Positions 62,344-64,000 of a stretch of DNA of 64,000 nucleotides are shown piece after piece. Position 1 is the stretch's first letter. Each line of letters begins with the position of its first letter. Source of the stretch: Verrucomicrobiota bacterium. Its GTDB lineage: Bacteria; Verrucomicrobiota; Verrucomicrobiia; Limisphaerales; UBA1319. The stretch spans positions 1 to 64,000 of the forward strand of contig JAKLHY010000006.1 in assembly GCA_022709905.1 (NCBI GenBank). The letters are read 5' to 3'. A model generated the notes under the pieces. That model searched no databases. It saw only the letters and a program-made list of their open reading frames with translations, and was not told the origin of the DNA. Position numbers and translations under genes: made by a program.

Positions 62344-63639
62344 TCAATAGCCAATAACCATCCTCAGCGTAACGCGGTTTACATCGTAGTCAATAATTCC
62401 CTGCGTTGTGCTGTCGAACATTTCAAATTCATATCCGAAGCCGGCCAACATCCAGACTTTGATCATGTAGATCAGCTCCAGATTGATCTGGTAAGACGCA
62501 TCCTTGCGACCCTCCAAACCCGGTGTATCTCCGTAGTCACTCCAATTGAGGCTTCCGGTCGCTGAGGCCATGAACCGCCCATTCCCTCCGAACCTCTGAT
62601 CCACGCGCAATCGCAAAGCATCCAATGTCGTAAGAACGCCCGCGTATTCGGCCGAGAGGCTCTCCTGCCGGCTGTAACTCAATGTGGTGGCGGTGTTATT
62701 GCGAAAACGATGACTCAGGGAAACCTCCATAATCGGAGAATCTTCCGCATCAGTCCCGTCACTATAGGACCGGACTTCATAACCTCCTTTGATCATCCCG
62801 GACAACCGCTCCGTAAACCGGCCCTGCAGACCCAGGTATCCGCCGAAGAAATCCATGGAAGGTCCTTTGACCATGCCCTCGGTGTTGGGATCAGGAAGCG
62901 ATTGCCCATAATGAAACTCTCCGAAGACCGAGGTCCGGGAAAATGGCCGATGGCCGAAACCGGTGGTGGCCCGCCAAGTAGTGATATCGTAGAAAGGGGT
63001 CGCTTTTTCGTAGTCACTCGTGTTGTGAGATCCGTTCAGGTAGAATCGGGTTTTTTCACTCAGATTATACTCGACCAGGTAATTATCATTGATCTGCAAC
63101 TGCTCGACCTTCTGTCGATAGGTCGTCCCTCCTCCGACCAGTCCCGTTATCATCGCAAGCCGGTCATTTCCCTTGACGGCCAGGCGATTGCCTCTGAACC
63201 GATTTCGCAACGCAACCGTATGATTGTCGGCATCTAAATAGCTGGTATCCAGATAATCCAGATGCACCCAATTGTAATCGACGGTGATGAAATTGGCCTC
63301 TTCCTCGAAGAAATCCATCCAGGGGTTCACGGTCACTTCACGTCCAATCGAGAAAGAGGCTCCCGCCCCAAACATGGTAATGAAATCGTCAATCGGATTT
63401 AAGTTGTCCGGCAGGTAGAAAACGTTGTCATTATATACTTCCGAAAAGACCGTATGGGGTCTCACCGTGACCGGTCCCAAGCTAAAAGCGAGGACTTTGG
63501 CGGCGTCAAAGCCTTGGACCGTTATTTCGGGAACCAAGCCGGAGGCAACGACCGCCAGCGAGGACAAAAGCCGCAACTGCCGCCCGTTTGTCCGTCGCCA
63601 GCTTGTTGCTCGTGTTGGATGGCCGTTATGCGTTTCCAT
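62344..63639 (-). CDS. Outer-membrane beta-barrel protein of the exopolysaccharide operon
   Basis: The 431-residue protein has an N-terminal export signal and then alternating hydrophobic/polar beta-strands with many aromatic residues at strand ends (VYNDNVFYLPDNLN, YNWVHLDYLDTSY, TRFYLNGSHNTSDYEKATPFYD, VFGEFHYGQSLP, TTLSYSRQESLSAEYAGV). It ends in VTLRMVIGY, a terminal strand suited to BAM recognition. This resembles the outer-membrane barrel proteins that accompany short Wza proteins in Wzx/Wzy-type loci of non-enteric bacteria. It is first in a three-gene operon and its stop abuts the Wza-like start. A GAGGT motif directly touches the ATG. Confidence 0.75.
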   Translation of the reverse strand: METHNGHPTRATSWRRTNGRQLRLLSSLAVVASGLVPEITVQGFDAAKVLAFSLGPVTVRPHTVFSEVYNDNVFYLPDNLNPIDDFITMFGAGASFSIGREVTVNPWMDFFEEEANFITVDYNWVHLDYLDTSYLDADNHTVALRNRFRGNRLAVKGNDRLAMITGLVGGGTTYRQKVEQLQINDNYLVEYNLSEKTRFYLNGSHNTSDYEKATPFYDITTWRATTGFGHRPFSRTSVFGEFHYGQSLPDPNTEGMVKGPSMDFFGGYLGLQGRFTERLSGMIKGGYEVRSYSDGTDAEDSPIMEVSLSHRFRNNTATTLSYSRQESLSAEYAGVLTTLDALRLRVDQRFGGNGRFMASATGSLNWSDYGDTPGLEGRKDASYQINLELIYMIKVWMLAGFGYEFEMFDSTTQGIIDYDVNRVTLRMVIGY

Positions 63640-63666
63640 ACCTCAGTCTGTTTCATCGATGCCCAG

Positions 63667-63682
63667 CCGCCTTTCCAGGCGG
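63667..63682. repeat. Short perfect hairpin upstream of the exopolysaccharide operon
   Basis: CCGCCT and AGGCGG pair around a TTCC loop (63667-63682), 28 nt upstream of the barrel-protein ATG. On the minus strand it would lie in the 5' leader if transcription starts further upstream. No T-run follows on either strand, so a terminator is unlikely. Confidence 0.45.
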
Positions 63683-63708
63683 AAAAGCCTACTTCTCACC
63701 CGATGTGG

Positions 63709-63978
63709 TCAGGCAGACTTAAGAAAGTAAACCAAAACTTTTTCACGATCAAAGGTCAACCCTTTAATTAAAAAATCTCCTTCGGGCCAGAGGCGATATT
63801 CCTGCACGAATTCAGTCGGTGCCGAATCAGAATCAGGCCGGCCGGCCGCAGGAGGGGGAGGATTCTTGACCGGCAGGGACTGACGGTTTATATGCTTCTC
63901 AAAAAACCGATTGCCATGAATTCGAAAATAGTGGTTCGCCCGGTTCAAGCTTCTCCGCCGTTGGGTCCGTACAGCCAT
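63709..63978 (-). CDS. Small hypothetical protein, doubtful
   Basis: This 89-codon frame ends in EFVQEYRLWPEGDFLIKGLTFDREKVLVYFLKSA, which has protein-like character. Its N-terminal third is antisense to the RidA-family start at 63916 and is basic and unconvincing. No family is recognised. If real, translation may start inside the frame at a non-ATG codon. It lies 69 nt upstream of the exopolysaccharide operon on the same strand. Confidence 0.3.
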   Translation of the reverse strand: MAVRTQRRRSLNRANHYFRIHGNRFFEKHINRQSLPVKNPPPPAAGRPDSDSAPTEFVQEYRLWPEGDFLIKGLTFDREKVLVYFLKSA

Positions 63979-64000
63979 GCGGTGCGCACGGGGAATCTTC
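63916..64000 (+). CDS. RidA/YjgF-family protein, N-terminal fragment (cut by window edge)
   Basis: An ATG at 63916 opens a frame that continues past the window end. The 28 visible residues include VQASPPLGPYSHAVRTGNL, which matches the RidA/YjgF/UK114 N-terminus (AP-x-x-IGPYSQAV-x-x-G-N-L). Members hydrolyse reactive enamine/imine intermediates made by PLP enzymes. Only the first strand is visible, so the subgroup cannot be told. Confidence 0.75.
   Translation, partial: MNSKIVVRPVQASPPLGPYSHAVRTGNL

Noticed and set aside
1..64000. Search by eye for tRNA, rRNA, CRISPR arrays, phage genes and toxin-antitoxin pairs
   Set aside because: None was recognised; without covariance or profile searches a missed small RNA cannot be excluded.

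Overview
The window looks like chromosome of a Gram-negative member of the Verrucomicrobiota, most like the Pedosphaera/Limisphaerales side of the phylum. This is inference from gene content: many very large secreted proteins built from NHL, FG-GAP/ASPIC-UnbV, PA14, Ig and LamG modules that end in a shared W...FYRVR tail; Tat-exported TIM-barrel isomerases; a PilMNOPQ set; and Wza/Wzc-type exopolysaccharide genes. No rRNA, tRNA or CRISPR array was recognised, so the placement is not proven.

Layout. 3-521: 3' end of an ISAs1-type transposase cut by the window edge. 638-8238: a five-gene hoxEFUYH-type operon for a soluble, NAD(P)-linked [NiFe] hydrogenase. Its diaphorase subunit is fused to a GltD/NfnB-like flavoprotein. 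8368-10275 (-): MscS channel. 10479-13850 (-): secreted protein with five tandem copies of a roughly 205-residue module. 13917-17252 (+): FG-GAP/ASPIC protein with membrane helices and a cysteine-less thioredoxin-like end. A near-perfect palindrome separates it from a convergent operon (22117 to 17315, -) of a TPR protein and two FG-GAP/ASPIC paralogues. 22410-26006 (+): PA14/Ig/LamG protein, followed by a clear intrinsic terminator.

26403-35685 (+) is a catabolic and transport block: SIS-domain isomerase, zinc alcohol dehydrogenase, SAF-domain homoserine-dehydrogenase-like enzyme, FGGY kinase, and a ribose-type ABC importer with two permeases. Together they suggest uptake, oxidation and phosphorylation of a sugar or polyol that cannot be named from sequence. 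A small cytochrome c and a Tat-exported isomerase-like protein follow (35808-37103).

From 37199 to 63639 everything is on the minus strand: a MacAB-type efflux operon with two different permeases (41874 to 37199), a second Tat-exported isomerase-like protein, a coiled-coil protein, three giant paralogous NHL proteins (54497 to 44085), pilM-N-O-P-secretin (59127 to 54533), and an exopolysaccharide export operon (63639 to 59603). The window ends in the start of a RidA-family gene on the plus strand.

The most unusual parts are the three giant NHL proteins directly downstream of the secretin operon, each with two cohesin-like segments flanking a dockerin-like EF-hand pair; the HoxF-GltD fusion hydrogenase; and the C-terminal tail shared by five secreted proteins. 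Several promoters appear to lie so close to start codons that leaderless transcripts are likely.
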